Positions 7,760 to 16,967 are shown, counted from the stretch's first letter. The stretch: 64,000 nt of DNA from Fibrobacterota bacterium (GCA_023412475.1 JAEYNR010000079.1:62001-126000); one strand, 5' to 3'. Notes: a model not told the origin generated them from the sequence alone. Numbers and translations: made by a program.

Positions 7760-10099
7760 TCATTTCCAGAAATTATTCAGACAATCACCCAGGGAATTAA
7801 TAATAACACTGTTGTGTGGAAACCATTCAGCAGGGAAAAGATTTCTGTATTGCCGATTATTGTATCTTTGATCAATGAGTAGAATTACTCCCCTGTCTTG
7901 CTCTGAACGGATAACCCTGCCTGCCGCCTGCATCACTTTGTTCATTCCGGGATAAAGGTAAGCATATTCATAACCACTGTTTTTATTCACCTGAAAGTAA
8001 TTTCTTATAATATCTCTTTCAAAACAGATTTGTGGCAAACCGACTCCAACTATTATTGTGCCAATCAAGCGATCACTCTTAAGATCTATTCCTTCAGAAA
8101 ACACTCCGCCCAGAACACAAAACCCCAGCAAAGTCTCTTGCGGCTCTGATTGGAAATTCTCCAGAAACTGATCTCTTTGAGGTTCTGACATCGCTGAAGT
8201 TTGTATAACTGTTTTAATGCCCGGATTCTGTTCTTTAAAAATATCATATACATCAAGCATATACTTGTAAGAAGAAAAGTAGGCCAGATAATTTCCCTTT
8301 TTTGAATTGACTACATGCCCCAAATAATCTGCCAGTATGGAATGACTTTTCTCCCGGTTCTGGTATTTGGTAGAAACATCTGTGGCCACAAGAATGCATC
8401 GGTTTTTAACATCGAAGGGAGATGGTAAACTGACAAGAGAATCTTCGGGACTTCCGCCCAGAATCTCACGGTAGTAGGGGAGAGGGGTGAGAGTTGCTGA
8501 AAAAAATATGGCTGACTTTCCTCTTTTTAATGTTTCACTCATGATAAAGGAGGGGTCCACACAGAAAAGCTTTACGATAATATCTTTTTCCAATCTCTGC
8601 ACAATAAACAGATAGCGGGAATTAAAAAGCTCGGAGGTTTTAATAAATGCAAGTGCATCAAAATACAATTTCAGGATATCGTCATTATCAAAACCTCTGT
8701 TGATTTTTAGAAACTGTTCACATTCCTCGATAAATTCTTTAAGAACCATACAGAGTTTTGAGTCAATTTCTTTAGTTGTATACTCTGCTTTATCTCCAGC
8801 CATTTTCATCAGAGCATTAATCCGGTAATTAACCCGTCCTGATTGCTTGTAAACACCTGCATGTGATGTTTTAAAAAAGCTTCTGACCTGTTTAAACGCT
8901 GATCTTTGTATTTGAGCCGAAAACATCTCTCTTGACCGATCAACCAGATTATGAGCTTCATCAATAAGGAAAGTGAAATCACCTCCATTGTCATAGAAAA
9001 ACCTTTTCAAATAAACCTGCGGATCGAACACGTAGTTATAATCACCGATAATACAATCACACCATAAGGAAAGATCAAGTGACAGTTCGAAAGGACATAC
9101 CTGGTGCTTAAGTGCGAACTCTTCGACAACAGCTCTTTTCAATTCATCATTACTCTGAATTACATCCCAGATAGCATTATTTACTCTTGTATAGTGCCCT
9201 TTAGCATACTGGCAGTCTTGTGGTGTACAGGAACGTTTTTCCATGAAGCAGATTTTATCTTTTGCAGTCAGGGTAATGTATTTGAGATGCAGGTTCTGCT
9301 TTTTTAATAAAGTGAGAGTATCTTCAGCTACACTTCTGTTGGTTGTTCTGGCTGTCAAATAGAAAATTCTGGAAGTGTGCTCTTCACCCATCGCTTTAAG
9401 TGCCGGAAACAGACTTGAAATCGTCTTGCCAATACCAGTAGGCGCTTTTGCAAAAAGTTTTTGTTTGTTTTTTATGGTTTTATATACTGAAACTGCAAGT
9501 TCTCGTTGCCCTGCACGATAATCCTGAAAGGGGAATACAAGAGTTTTGAGAGAAGCATTTCTTTGTGAAATCCAGTTAAAACTGAATCTGGCCCAGGGCT
9601 CATATTTTGTTATAAGATCGGTGAAAAAATTTTCCAAATCTTCAAGGGTGTAGTGTCTTGTAAACTCTTTGGTTTTTTCAGTTTCAACTTCACAATAGAT
9701 CAGCCTCAGGTCCACTGAGAATAAATTTTCTTTTATAGAAAATATGTAAGCATAGCAGGTTAGCTGTGCCCAGTGAACGGGATTGTGATTTTCATTGATT
9801 GAGTAAACCGGGTCGGTAACCGATTTTATCTCTTCGATACAGTACTGGCCATCAGTTTCAAGAACGCCGTCGATTCTTCCTTCAACAATAAGAGTAAAGC
9901 AATCCAGATCGACGTTATGTTTAACAGAAACCTCAGATTTGTAGTTACCTTTACGGCTTTTTTGTATGCTGCGGTGGATTCTGGTTCCTTCAACGGCCCT
10001 GTTAGGGCTGCTGAAACCCGAGTCGATATCACCACTTCGAAGGATAAATTCTACAAGGTTTCGAACTGATATTTTGATAGTTGGTTTATTGCTGTCCAC
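7760..10099 (-). CDS. PD-(D/E)XK nuclease-XPD/DinG-type iron-sulfur helicase fusion
   Basis: 779 residues. An N-terminal Cas4/RecB-like nuclease domain (about 20-165) shows H42 in EGTRIHR, then GRID (Asp77) and EEIK (Glu90-x-Lys92), so its catalytic set looks complete. The helicase part starts near 190 with a QxxR-like segment YRAGQREL, Walker A APTGIGKT (219-226), DEAH box at 380-383, and the XPD-class iron-sulfur cysteines Cys284, Cys291, Cys296 and Cys335. The C-terminal RecA domain has GGVFSEGIDL and AAGRVIRSEQDRG. Known family role: 5'-3' unwinding of DNA with branched or damaged structure. This architecture occurs in several bacterial phyla as a Rad3-related helicase. It is followed by the mutase-GNAT gene. 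Confidence 0.9.
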   Translation of the reverse strand: MDSNKPTIKISVRNLVEFILRSGDIDSGFSSPNRAVEGTRIHRSIQKSRKGNYKSEVSVKHNVDLDCFTLIVEGRIDGVLETDGQYCIEEIKSVTDPVYSINENHNPVHWAQLTCYAYIFSIKENLFSVDLRLIYCEVETEKTKEFTRHYTLEDLENFFTDLITKYEPWARFSFNWISQRNASLKTLVFPFQDYRAGQRELAVSVYKTIKNKQKLFAKAPTGIGKTISSLFPALKAMGEEHTSRIFYLTARTTNRSVAEDTLTLLKKQNLHLKYITLTAKDKICFMEKRSCTPQDCQYAKGHYTRVNNAIWDVIQSNDELKRAVVEEFALKHQVCPFELSLDLSLWCDCIIGDYNYVFDPQVYLKRFFYDNGGDFTFLIDEAHNLVDRSREMFSAQIQRSAFKQVRSFFKTSHAGVYKQSGRVNYRINALMKMAGDKAEYTTKEIDSKLCMVLKEFIEECEQFLKINRGFDNDDILKLYFDALAFIKTSELFNSRYLFIVQRLEKDIIVKLFCVDPSFIMSETLKRGKSAIFFSATLTPLPYYREILGGSPEDSLVSLPSPFDVKNRCILVATDVSTKYQNREKSHSILADYLGHVVNSKKGNYLAYFSSYKYMLDVYDIFKEQNPGIKTVIQTSAMSEPQRDQFLENFQSEPQETLLGFCVLGGVFSEGIDLKSDRLIGTIIVGVGLPQICFERDIIRNYFQVNKNSGYEYAYLYPGMNKVMQAAGRVIRSEQDRGVILLIDQRYNNRQYRNLFPAEWFPHNSVIINSLGDCLNNFWK

Positions 10100-10140
10100 A
10101 AATCTCAGGTCTGTAAGTCGAGTTCAGGTTAGATTAATTA

Positions 10141-10184
10141 CCCCAGAGATGATTGGTTGATCTGTAACCATTTTAACTCTGGGG
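10141..10184. repeat. 44-bp inverted-repeat element, copy 1
   Basis: CCCCAGAG at 10141-10148 pairs perfectly with CTCTGGGG at 10177-10184. A short inner stem GGTT/AACC lies within. It is downstream of the ROK kinase gene (minus strand) and upstream of the helicase gene. No T-run follows, so it is not a classical terminator. An element of identical length and ends lies at 11323-11366. Confidence 0.75.
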
Positions 10185-10219
10185 CGACTTAAACCCCAAA
10201 AACGAAAGAAACCTCCTCC

Positions 10220-11185
10220 TCAACTTCCAAACTCATCAAAGACCATCCCGGCAGCTCCCAATACCCCGGCATCTTCTCCCAGTTTTGCAATAACCAGATC
10301 GCACTTTTCCCAGATAATCGGCCAGCAGTGTTTGGGCACATATTTAGATACAGTGTCAATAATCACCTGCCCTGCCATCATCACCCCACCACCAAGAACA
10401 ACCCGATCCGGAGAGAGAGTATTAAGAGTTATCCCGATAGCTCGGGCTAACATCTCACAGGCAATTTCATTAACCTGATTTGCCACTGGGTCGTTCTGTT
10501 TAACAAAGTCATAAACCATTTTTGAGCTTACAGCAGATGGATCTTTTTTTACTTCAAGCACAAAGGGAGTAGTGTCATTGGTTTCTGCACAAAGCTTGTG
10601 TGCCAGGTTAACTATTCCAGTGGCCGAAGCGTAACGCTCTACACATCCATTGAGACCGCAGTTGCAGGGGATCCCATTGGTTTCTACGACAATGTGTCCC
10701 AGTTCGCCAGCCATTCCATGAGTTCCCTTATATAAATGATGGTCGATGACTATTCCACCTCCGATACCAGTTCCCAGGGCGAAAAAAACCAGGTTTCGTA
10801 CTCCCTGACCGGCTCCATATTTAGCTTCAGCCATCGTTGCAACTGTCACGTCGTTTGCTGCGGTTACTTTAAAGTCGAATTTTTCAGAAATGCGATCGTA
10901 GAGCCGTGTACCTTTCCAGCCAGGGAGGTTTTCTGCTCCTGATACCGTTCCATCTTCATCAACAAAACCAGGAGTTCCTATTCCCACACCGATAATATTT
11001 TTGGCAGATCCCTCTTTTGAGATCAATATTTCTATAAGGTTGAGGATATTGTTTAAAACATGAGCCCCCCCTTTTTGGGCTTCTGTTGGGGTTCGTGTGA
11101 GATGTCTTCCTTCTCCTTTTTCATTTAGAATGATCCCTTTGAGGTTTGTGCCACCAAGATCAATTCCGATCGCAAGTTTCTCCAT
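10220..11185 (-). CDS. ROK-family sugar kinase (glucokinase-like)
   Basis: 321 residues, the usual length for ROK kinases. The phosphate-binding loop GIDLGGTNLKG is at 7-17, the catalytic aspartate is Asp112 in AANDVTVA, a second phosphate loop is GTGIGGG (138-144), and the ROK zinc site is His164 with Cys174, Cys176 and Cys181 in PCNCGLNGC. The Glu-x-Gly-His (ELGH) that contacts the sugar is present. Family members phosphorylate glucose, N-acetylglucosamine, N-acetylmannosamine or allose with ATP; glucose is the commonest substrate for proteins with this motif set but is inferred. There is no DNA-binding domain, so it is an enzyme rather than a ROK repressor. It is a single gene bracketed by the two 44-bp inverted repeats. 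Confidence 0.9.
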   Translation of the reverse strand: MEKLAIGIDLGGTNLKGIILNEKGEGRHLTRTPTEAQKGGAHVLNNILNLIEILISKEGSAKNIIGVGIGTPGFVDEDGTVSGAENLPGWKGTRLYDRISEKFDFKVTAANDVTVATMAEAKYGAGQGVRNLVFFALGTGIGGGIVIDHHLYKGTHGMAGELGHIVVETNGIPCNCGLNGCVERYASATGIVNLAHKLCAETNDTTPFVLEVKKDPSAVSSKMVYDFVKQNDPVANQVNEIACEMLARAIGITLNTLSPDRVVLGGGVMMAGQVIIDTVSKYVPKHCWPIIWEKCDLVIAKLGEDAGVLGAAGMVFDEFGS

Positions 11186-11647
11186 AATTCCTCTCTTGAA
11201 AAGTTTCTCAATTGAACCGAATTAACAAAGTCAACTAACTACAGTTTCCAGGGACAGTGGCTTGGCTGAAGCGGGTGTAGACTGCAAAAGACAAACCTGG
11301 TGGTATCGCCTGAAATTATTTTCCCCAGAGATAACGGGTTAATAAAGTGAGAAATTACCTCTGGGGAAGACCCGTCCTGCCATAACGATCACTCTTATTG
11401 GTGGTCTAAGTCCAAAAATAATCCTATCGGATCAGCAAACCTTTTTTTATCAAAGGCAGGTATTGGCGCCCGAAACGAACAATATAAATTTGTTTAAAAC
11501 AAATTAGTTTGTGCGCCATGATTCCTGTGGTATTTTAACCTGAACCCAACGTTTCTTTAGGAGCGACTTTGCTGGCCTCTCCCTTTGATTCGCGGGCCTG
11601 CTGTTCCATACAGACCCATCCGATTTAATTTCAAATAAGTCAAAGCT
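11186..11647. other. Intergenic region between divergent kinase and lipM-like genes
   Basis: Holds the second 44-bp inverted repeat (11323-11366) and must contain the promoters of both flanking genes. An AT-rich palindrome-like segment near 11488-11503 (TTTGTTTAAAACAAAT) is a possible operator. No gene of its own is supported. Confidence 0.5.
11323..11366. repeat. 44-bp inverted-repeat element, copy 2
   Basis: CCCCAGAG at 11323-11330 and CTCTGGGG at 11359-11366, 44 bases end to end, exactly as in copy 1. Both copies begin CCCCAGAGAT and share GGTT a few bases on; the middles otherwise differ. It is upstream of the ROK kinase start. Confidence 0.75.
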
Positions 11648-12451
11648 ATGATCAGATTCATAATCGATACCCCTCAAAGTGCGGCTTTCAACATGGCTGC
11701 CGATCAATTTCTTCTGGATCAGTGCGTAAATTCCGGCACTGTTTATGTGCGGTTTTATCTCTGGGCAAACCCTACAATAACTATGGGTTATATGCAAAAG
11801 CCTGCTGAGGTTCTTGATTTGAGGAAGGTTGATGCAGATCAGATCAGTTGGATTAAAAGGCCCACTGGCGGAAGAGCTGTACTTCATTATAAAGATCTCA
11901 CCTATAGCTGTATTTTCCCCAACAATTTGGAGGCAATGGGATCAACGGTAAAACAAAGTTACCGAATTATCACCGAATGTCTGCTAAAGGGTTTTCTTTC
12001 GCTGGGGGTTCCCTGCCAGGCGCATGATTCCTATGAAGATTACCTTTATCTAAAACGCGAGGTAAAGCTTCCCTGCTTTCTTGCCCCAAATAGAGATGAA
12101 ATCATGGTTAATGGGAAAAAACTGGTGGGTTCTGCCCAGAGACGATCAACAAAAGGAGTGCTTCAGCATGGGTCCATCCCATTCTCAGACCATTATCGAA
12201 GATTGCCGCTATATTTGAATGTAGGTGAAAAGGAGCGGGAAAGGCATCAGATTCTTTTATGCTCAAAGAGCGTTGGTTTGCAGGAGATAAACAGCAGCAT
12301 CGATGTTGAAACACTCATAAAAGAACTTCAGAGGGGTTTTATAGCCAGACTGGGCTTCCCCTGGACCAGATTGGACTGGACCGATGATGAGAAAAGTAAA
12401 ATCGATGAGAGGGCAAAATCAGAGGAGTTTGTTAGTCAGTGGTTGGGCTAG
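11648..12451 (+). CDS. lipM: LipM-like octanoyltransferase / lipoate-protein ligase A family
   Basis: 267 residues of the BPL/LplA fold. RPTGGRAVLHYKDLTYS (71-87) is the lipoyl-binding loop and NGKKLVGSAQRRSTKGVLQHGS (155-176) carries the conserved lysine, Lys158. A cysteine precedes it in LPCFLAPNRDEI (Cys143), where LipM enzymes have their acyl-accepting catalytic cysteine. This favours octanoyl transfer from acyl carrier protein to a lipoyl domain over ATP-dependent lipoate ligation, although an LplA-like ligase cannot be excluded. No lipA, gcvH or dehydrogenase gene is adjacent. The ribosome binding site is weak. Confidence 0.83.
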   Translation: MIRFIIDTPQSAAFNMAADQFLLDQCVNSGTVYVRFYLWANPTITMGYMQKPAEVLDLRKVDADQISWIKRPTGGRAVLHYKDLTYSCIFPNNLEAMGSTVKQSYRIITECLLKGFLSLGVPCQAHDSYEDYLYLKREVKLPCFLAPNRDEIMVNGKKLVGSAQRRSTKGVLQHGSIPFSDHYRRLPLYLNVGEKERERHQILLCSKSVGLQEINSSIDVETLIKELQRGFIARLGFPWTRLDWTDDEKSKIDERAKSEEFVSQWLG

Positions 12452-13104
12452 GGTAGAATTGCTTATGTTTGAAGCCTTTGGAAGATAAGATTACGGGATG
12501 AGTGGTATTGTGTGTCGATGTATTTGGTGGCTTTCTTAGGGGGAGAGTGTAGGTCATGTTATCGTGGGGTCTCGATAAAAAACAGGAATTCTTAACTTTA
12601 ATACACTTTCTTTATTACAGCTTTTCTTTTTGGATACGGGTGCGCAACTCATTGATCATTGAAACTCGATAAAAAGATAGATATAAGCGGTTTGGCCATG
12701 AGAGGTAATCTCGTAGATAACATCAGCATGGCGCGATTTTTCAGATACAGCAACAAAATCGGGGTTAAGCTTTTTCAGGGATGCGAAATTGAGTTCCTTA
12801 ACAAAGTCCTCATGGACAAAAGACTGCAGCAGGTCTTTTACAACAACGGGTAACCGTGTATTGTTGTTTTTTGCGACGTTGTGACCAGGGACCCCTGTGA
12901 GTTTTTTTTAAAATTGCAGCGTATAAAGCAACAATACCCTTTGCCGTTCAGTGATACGTGATTAAAAAGCTAAGTCTGTTTCAGCTTCAACAGGATTATT
13001 CCGAAGCATGGGCCGATTCAAGTTGTATACAGGCAGGCCGAATTGGTATTTTTGCAGAATAAATCATCCAAAGTAACGATTTTTCTTTAGATCAGGAGAA
13101 GTTG
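12452..13104. other. Intergenic stretch with a nuclease-gene relic
   Basis: The only recognisable content is the minus-strand Rpn remnant at 12656-12907. The rest shows no coding or structural signal apart from the ribosome binding site AGGAGA at 13094-13099 of the next gene. Confidence 0.5.
12656..12907 (-). pseudogene. Fragment of an Rpn-family (PD-(D/E)XK) recombination-promoting nuclease
   Basis: Reading the minus strand from the TAA at 12908-12910 to the TGA at 12656-12658 gives an open frame without a good start. It contains VVKDLLQSFVHEDFVKEL, FASLKKLNPDFVAVSEKSR, HADVIYEI and AYIYLFIEFQ. This is the N-terminal signature of Rpn/YhgA-like putative transposase nucleases, including the catalytic Asp of HADVIYE and the Glu-x-Gln of IEFQ. 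The frame stops immediately after IEFQ, where the family continues for about 200 more residues, and the usual N-terminus is missing. It is therefore truncated at both ends. No direct repeats bounding the fragment were identified. Confidence 0.75.
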
Positions 13105-14901
13105 ATGAAATCCACAAAACTACCAGATATTACCATATTGCTGATTGCCTCCTTGATGCTACTTGCAGGATGCGGGGGAGGGGCAGATAGTTCTAAAACG
13201 GTAACTGATCAGATATCTGGAGTGGATTATGAAGCTATTCAGAAAAAAGCGATAGAGTTTGTGCCAAAAATCGGCAAAAATGGTGGTGAAATGATTATTT
13301 CATCTATATCGGATCCAAAATCCTTTAATCCAATTACCTCCGGGGAATCATCTACTTCTGAATTTACCCAGTATATTTTTGAAGGGCTGGTAAAAGTAAA
13401 TGGAGCTACTTTGCGCCCCGAACCCAATCTTGCAGAGTCACTGGAAGTTTCTGATGATGGACTGGTTTGGACTGCCCATATGAGAGAGGGGATCATCTGG
13501 TCTGATAGTACTCCGATAAGTGCCTATGATGTTACTTTCACATTTAACGATATTATTTACAACAACTCCATTAATCCCTGCCCGGTCAGGGGGAATTTTA
13601 TAATGGGAGGTAAAAAAATCAAAGTGGAAGCTCTGGACAGCTCCACAGTGCGCTTCACATTACCATACCCTTACGCACCCTTTGCCTACTCTCTGATGAC
13701 AGAGATTTTACCACGGCACAGATATCAAAAAAGTGTTCAAAATGGCTCCTTTTCAACAGAGTTAAGTATTCAGACACCGCCTGATAAGATTGTGGGAAGT
13801 GGACCTTTTCTTCTGGAATCCTATATTTCATCTCAGAGAGTGGTTCTTAAGCGCAATCCCTGTTATTGGAAAAGAGACAAAGAAGGTAACCAGCTTCCAT
13901 ATCTTGATCGGATTATCTATAAAATCGTAGCAGATCAGAATGCTGCGCTGTTATTGTTTCTTCAAGGAAAGGTTGAGTTTCTGGATGCAAAAGGGAGTGA
14001 CTTTCCGGATCTGAAAAAAAATGAAGCCAAGGGAAATTACACCGTATACCGTATGGGCCCAAACACAACCAGTAATTTTATCTTCTTTAACCAGAACTCT
14101 TCGACTGATTCCAAGGGAAAGCCTTACGTAGACAAAACCAAATACTCCTGGTTCAACAATAAGAATTTTCGTAAGGCTGTTGCCCATGCCCTTGATAAAG
14201 ACAATATGATTCGCATCGTAATGAATGGATTGGGGTATCCACAATGGTCACCTCTGACTCCATCTGAGGGGATTTTCTATAATCCGGATGTCCCACAATA
14301 TCCCTACGATCTTAAGAAGTCAAAGGAACTGCTTGAAAGCGAAGGGTTTGTTGATAGAGATGGAGATGGTATTATCGAGGATAAAGATGGTAACAGGGTA
14401 GAGTTTTCTCTTATCACCAATAGCGAAAATAATGTCCGGGCTAAAATCGGGGAGATCATCCGAAAGGACCTGGAAACCATTGGAGTAAAGGTGCATTTTC
14501 AAATGGTTGAATTTAACAGTATGGTTCAAAAAATTGATAATCCCCCCTACGATTGGGATGCCATTCTGATGGGTTTCACCGGGGTAATCGATCCTCATTT
14601 CGGAATGAATGTGTGGCATTCCACCGGAGCTACTCATCTTTGGAACCCGATGCAGAAAAAACCAGCTACTCCCTGGGAAGCGCGCATAGATAGTTTGTTT
14701 GAGGCTGGAGTCAAAATTATGGATGAGCAGCAGCGCAAAAAGATCTATGGGGAATGGCAGAAAATTGTCGCAGAAGAGCTGCCTTTTATCTATACAGTTA
14801 TTCCTGAAGTGATTCTTTGCATGTCAAATGGTTATGAAAACCTCAATCCTACTCTTAAAGGCGGCATGCTTCATAATGTAGAGTATATATTCAAAAAGTA
14901 A
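13105..14901 (+). CDS. Peptide ABC transporter substrate-binding lipoprotein (family 5, OppA/DppA-like)
   Basis: About 598 residues. A lipoprotein signal ends LMLLAGC, with the lipidated cysteine near residue 23, so the protein is anchored and faces the periplasm. The body follows the family-5 binding protein pattern: NPITSGESSTSEFTQYIFEG, EPNLAESLEVSDDGLVWTA, an NFRKAVAHALDKDNM segment and the C-terminal WGEWQ-type helix. A DRDGDGIIEDKDGN loop (around 415) looks like a calcium site. Start ATG 13105 chosen because AGGAGA ends five bases before; a TTG three bases earlier is also possible. First gene of a three-gene operon with two permeases. Ligand class (di/oligopeptide, nickel or sugar) cannot be told from sequence alone. 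Confidence 0.9.
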   Translation: MKSTKLPDITILLIASLMLLAGCGGGADSSKTVTDQISGVDYEAIQKKAIEFVPKIGKNGGEMIISSISDPKSFNPITSGESSTSEFTQYIFEGLVKVNGATLRPEPNLAESLEVSDDGLVWTAHMREGIIWSDSTPISAYDVTFTFNDIIYNNSINPCPVRGNFIMGGKKIKVEALDSSTVRFTLPYPYAPFAYSLMTEILPRHRYQKSVQNGSFSTELSIQTPPDKIVGSGPFLLESYISSQRVVLKRNPCYWKRDKEGNQLPYLDRIIYKIVADQNAALLLFLQGKVEFLDAKGSDFPDLKKNEAKGNYTVYRMGPNTTSNFIFFNQNSSTDSKGKPYVDKTKYSWFNNKNFRKAVAHALDKDNMIRIVMNGLGYPQWSPLTPSEGIFYNPDVPQYPYDLKKSKELLESEGFVDRDGDGIIEDKDGNRVEFSLITNSENNVRAKIGEIIRKDLETIGVKVHFQMVEFNSMVQKIDNPPYDWDAILMGFTGVIDPHFGMNVWHSTGATHLWNPMQKKPATPWEARIDSLFEAGVKIMDEQQRKKIYGEWQKIVAEELPFIYTVIPEVILCMSNGYENLNPTLKGGMLHNVEYIFKK

Positions 14902-14908
14902 GGGGAAT

Positions 14909-15892
14909 ATGCGGGACGAAATTCTGCGAAGGGCGCTGGTATCTATTCCCCAGTTGCTGTTAATGTCTTTCATAACATTTCTGTTTATTGAGCTTGCACC
15001 TGGGGATGTCCTTGCGAAATATCGCTTCGACCCCAGGGTCAATGCGCAGATTATAAAGGAGATCGAGTCTAAATACCACTTTGACAAGCCGGTTCTGGTT
15101 CAGTATGGTCACTGGTTATGGCGAATATTTCATTTTGATCTGGGTTATTCATTTTCCCGTGAAGCAAATGTGACCAGCGTGATAACCGAGCGGCTTTTCA
15201 ATACGCTTCTGATTTCGGTAGTTTCCATCTTTTTTACCTGGCTTATTGCAATACCTTTGGGAATCTATGCTGCGGTGAAACAGTACTCCTGGGGTGATCG
15301 AATACTATCGACCATATCCTATTTTGGAATGTCACTTCCAGGCTTTTTTCTGGCGCTGTTATTAATGTTTCTGGTTCATGAAGGGCGAGGCCTCCCGATT
15401 CTTTCCATGATTCCCATCGAGGGAATGATCTCTGCTGATTATGAGAGTATGAGTTTTTTAGGAAAAATCTCCGACAGAGTCTTGCATATGATTTTACCGG
15501 TGCTCATTTTAACCATCACCTCCCTAGCAGGTCTTCAGAGAATAAGTCGGGGAAATATGCTCGAGGAATTACGTAAACAGTATGTAACCACAGCCCGTGC
15601 AAAGGGGCTTCCTGAGAACCGTATCATATACAGCCATGCTCTGCGAAATGCGGTTAATCCTTTGATTACATTGTTTGGTTTTGAGTTTTCGTCGCTGCTC
15701 AGTGGTGCTGCTCTTTTGGAGATAATTATCAACTGGCCCGGACTTGGAAGTCTGCTTTTGGCTGCAGTCAGAGCGCAGGATACCTTTCTGGTGATGGGCA
15801 GTATGCTTATGGGTGGTGTGATGCTGATTTTGGGAAATCTTATTGCAGACATTTTACTGGTGGTTGCAGATCCTAGGGTGCGTAGAGGATGA
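14909..15892 (+). CDS. ABC transporter permease, DppB/OppB type
   Basis: 327 residues with about six membrane segments and the N-terminal OppB/DppB domain (IPQLLLMSFITFLFIELAPGD, then SKYHFDKPVLVQYGHWL). The ATPase-contact loop reads ARAKGLPENRIIYSHALRNA, matching the EAA motif. It begins seven bases after the binding-protein gene and its stop overlaps the next permease start (ATGA, 15889-15892). It forms half of the inner-membrane channel for the peptide importer. Confidence 0.93.
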   Translation: MRDEILRRALVSIPQLLLMSFITFLFIELAPGDVLAKYRFDPRVNAQIIKEIESKYHFDKPVLVQYGHWLWRIFHFDLGYSFSREANVTSVITERLFNTLLISVVSIFFTWLIAIPLGIYAAVKQYSWGDRILSTISYFGMSLPGFFLALLLMFLVHEGRGLPILSMIPIEGMISADYESMSFLGKISDRVLHMILPVLILTITSLAGLQRISRGNMLEELRKQYVTTARAKGLPENRIIYSHALRNAVNPLITLFGFEFSSLLSGAALLEIIINWPGLGSLLLAAVRAQDTFLVMGSMLMGGVMLILGNLIADILLVVADPRVRRG

Positions 15893-16965
15893 AGCTTTTC
15901 AGAGACAATAGAGCTGCTTACAAATTTTTCAGCCACCCCCTGGTCATCCCCGGCCTGATAATCTTAGGCGTGCTTTACTTTCTAATGACGTTTGCAGAGT
16001 TTATTGCACCTTATCATTTTGACAGCGGTGAGCGGGCCAATTCCTACCAGCCTCCCAGCCGTATCCGTTTTGTTCATGATGGCAAATTTTCACTCACCCC
16101 TTTTGTGTACCAATACTCCTATGGATTTAACCAGTATTTTGAAAGGCAGTGGGTTGAGGATCGTACACGGCCGCAGTACCTGAGTTTCTTTGTCAGAGGT
16201 GATAAAGTAAAGCTATGGAATTTAATCCCCTGTGATATTCATCTTTTTGGGATCAGAAATTCAGATAGCAAGTCCAGAGTTTATCTGATGGGCGCAGATG
16301 CGGTTGGGAGAGATGTCTTCAGTCGTATAATCTATGGTTCCAGAGTTTCTTTGACCATTGGTTTTGTGGGGGTTGCGCTTACAACGATTCTGGGATTTTT
16401 TATTGGTGGGCTTGCCGGTTATTATGGGGGCAGAATCGACTGGCTTCTCATGCGTTTTGCAGAGTGTTTTATGCTGGTACCATCCTTTTTTCTGATGCTG
16501 GCATTACGAAGTGCATTCCCGTTAAACCTTTCGTCAACACAGATTTATCTACTTATAGTGGTGATAATGAGCCTTATTGGCTGGGCAAGCTTTGCGAGAG
16601 TTATCCGGGGGATGGCCCTTTCGATTGGCAAACGTGATTTTGTAACCGCAGCCAGGGCTTTAGGGGCATCGGATATGAGAATAATTTTCCGCCACATTCT
16701 TCCTCAGACCTTCTCTTATGCAATAGTATCGATGACACTTTCTATCCCCGCATACATATTGGGGGAATCTTCATTGAGCCTGATTGGACTTGGAATTCAG
16801 GATCCTTATGCCAGTTGGGGCAATATGCTCAGTGATGCGATGCATATATCGGACATTAGGTATCATCCGTGGATTTTGATTCCGGGAATATTCATCTTTC
16901 TGGCGGTGATGGCATTTAATTTTGTGGGTGATGGGTTAAGGGATGCACTTGATCCAAACCGTTAA
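15889..16965 (+). CDS. ABC transporter permease, DppC/OppC type
   Basis: 358 residues. It has a first membrane segment near residue 20, a large periplasmic loop (about 45-130), then five membrane segments and the EAA loop ALGASDMRIIFRHILPQTF. The periplasmic loop (residues about 50-120) is longer than in typical DppC, as in the YejE-like subgroup; the gene order binding protein, B, C also fits. The ATPase genes usual for this operon (OppD/OppF type) are absent: after this gene the strand switches. The transporter must use ATPases encoded elsewhere. Confidence 0.92.
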   Translation: MKLFRDNRAAYKFFSHPLVIPGLIILGVLYFLMTFAEFIAPYHFDSGERANSYQPPSRIRFVHDGKFSLTPFVYQYSYGFNQYFERQWVEDRTRPQYLSFFVRGDKVKLWNLIPCDIHLFGIRNSDSKSRVYLMGADAVGRDVFSRIIYGSRVSLTIGFVGVALTTILGFFIGGLAGYYGGRIDWLLMRFAECFMLVPSFFLMLALRSAFPLNLSSTQIYLLIVVIMSLIGWASFARVIRGMALSIGKRDFVTAARALGASDMRIIFRHILPQTFSYAIVSMTLSIPAYILGESSLSLIGLGIQDPYASWGNMLSDAMHISDIRYHPWILIPGIFIFLAVMAFNFVGDGLRDALDPNR

Positions 16966-16967
16966 AG

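Noticed and set aside
8809..8994. Minus-strand 61-aa frame inside the helicase gene and many similar overlapping frames across the window
   Set aside because: They overlap confidently identified genes in other frames and show no ribosome binding site or family motif.
11504..11887. A minus-strand frame reading FDLFEIKSDGSVW near its middle, resembling small proteins that start YDLFE--PDGS
   Set aside because: Its 5' half is antisense to the LipM-like gene, it has no suitable start before the motif, and the sequence after the motif does not follow the family.
12659..12853. Plus-strand 64-aa frame in the gap before the peptide importer
   Set aside because: The opposite strand reads as an Rpn nuclease; the plus frame has no family resemblance or ribosome binding site.
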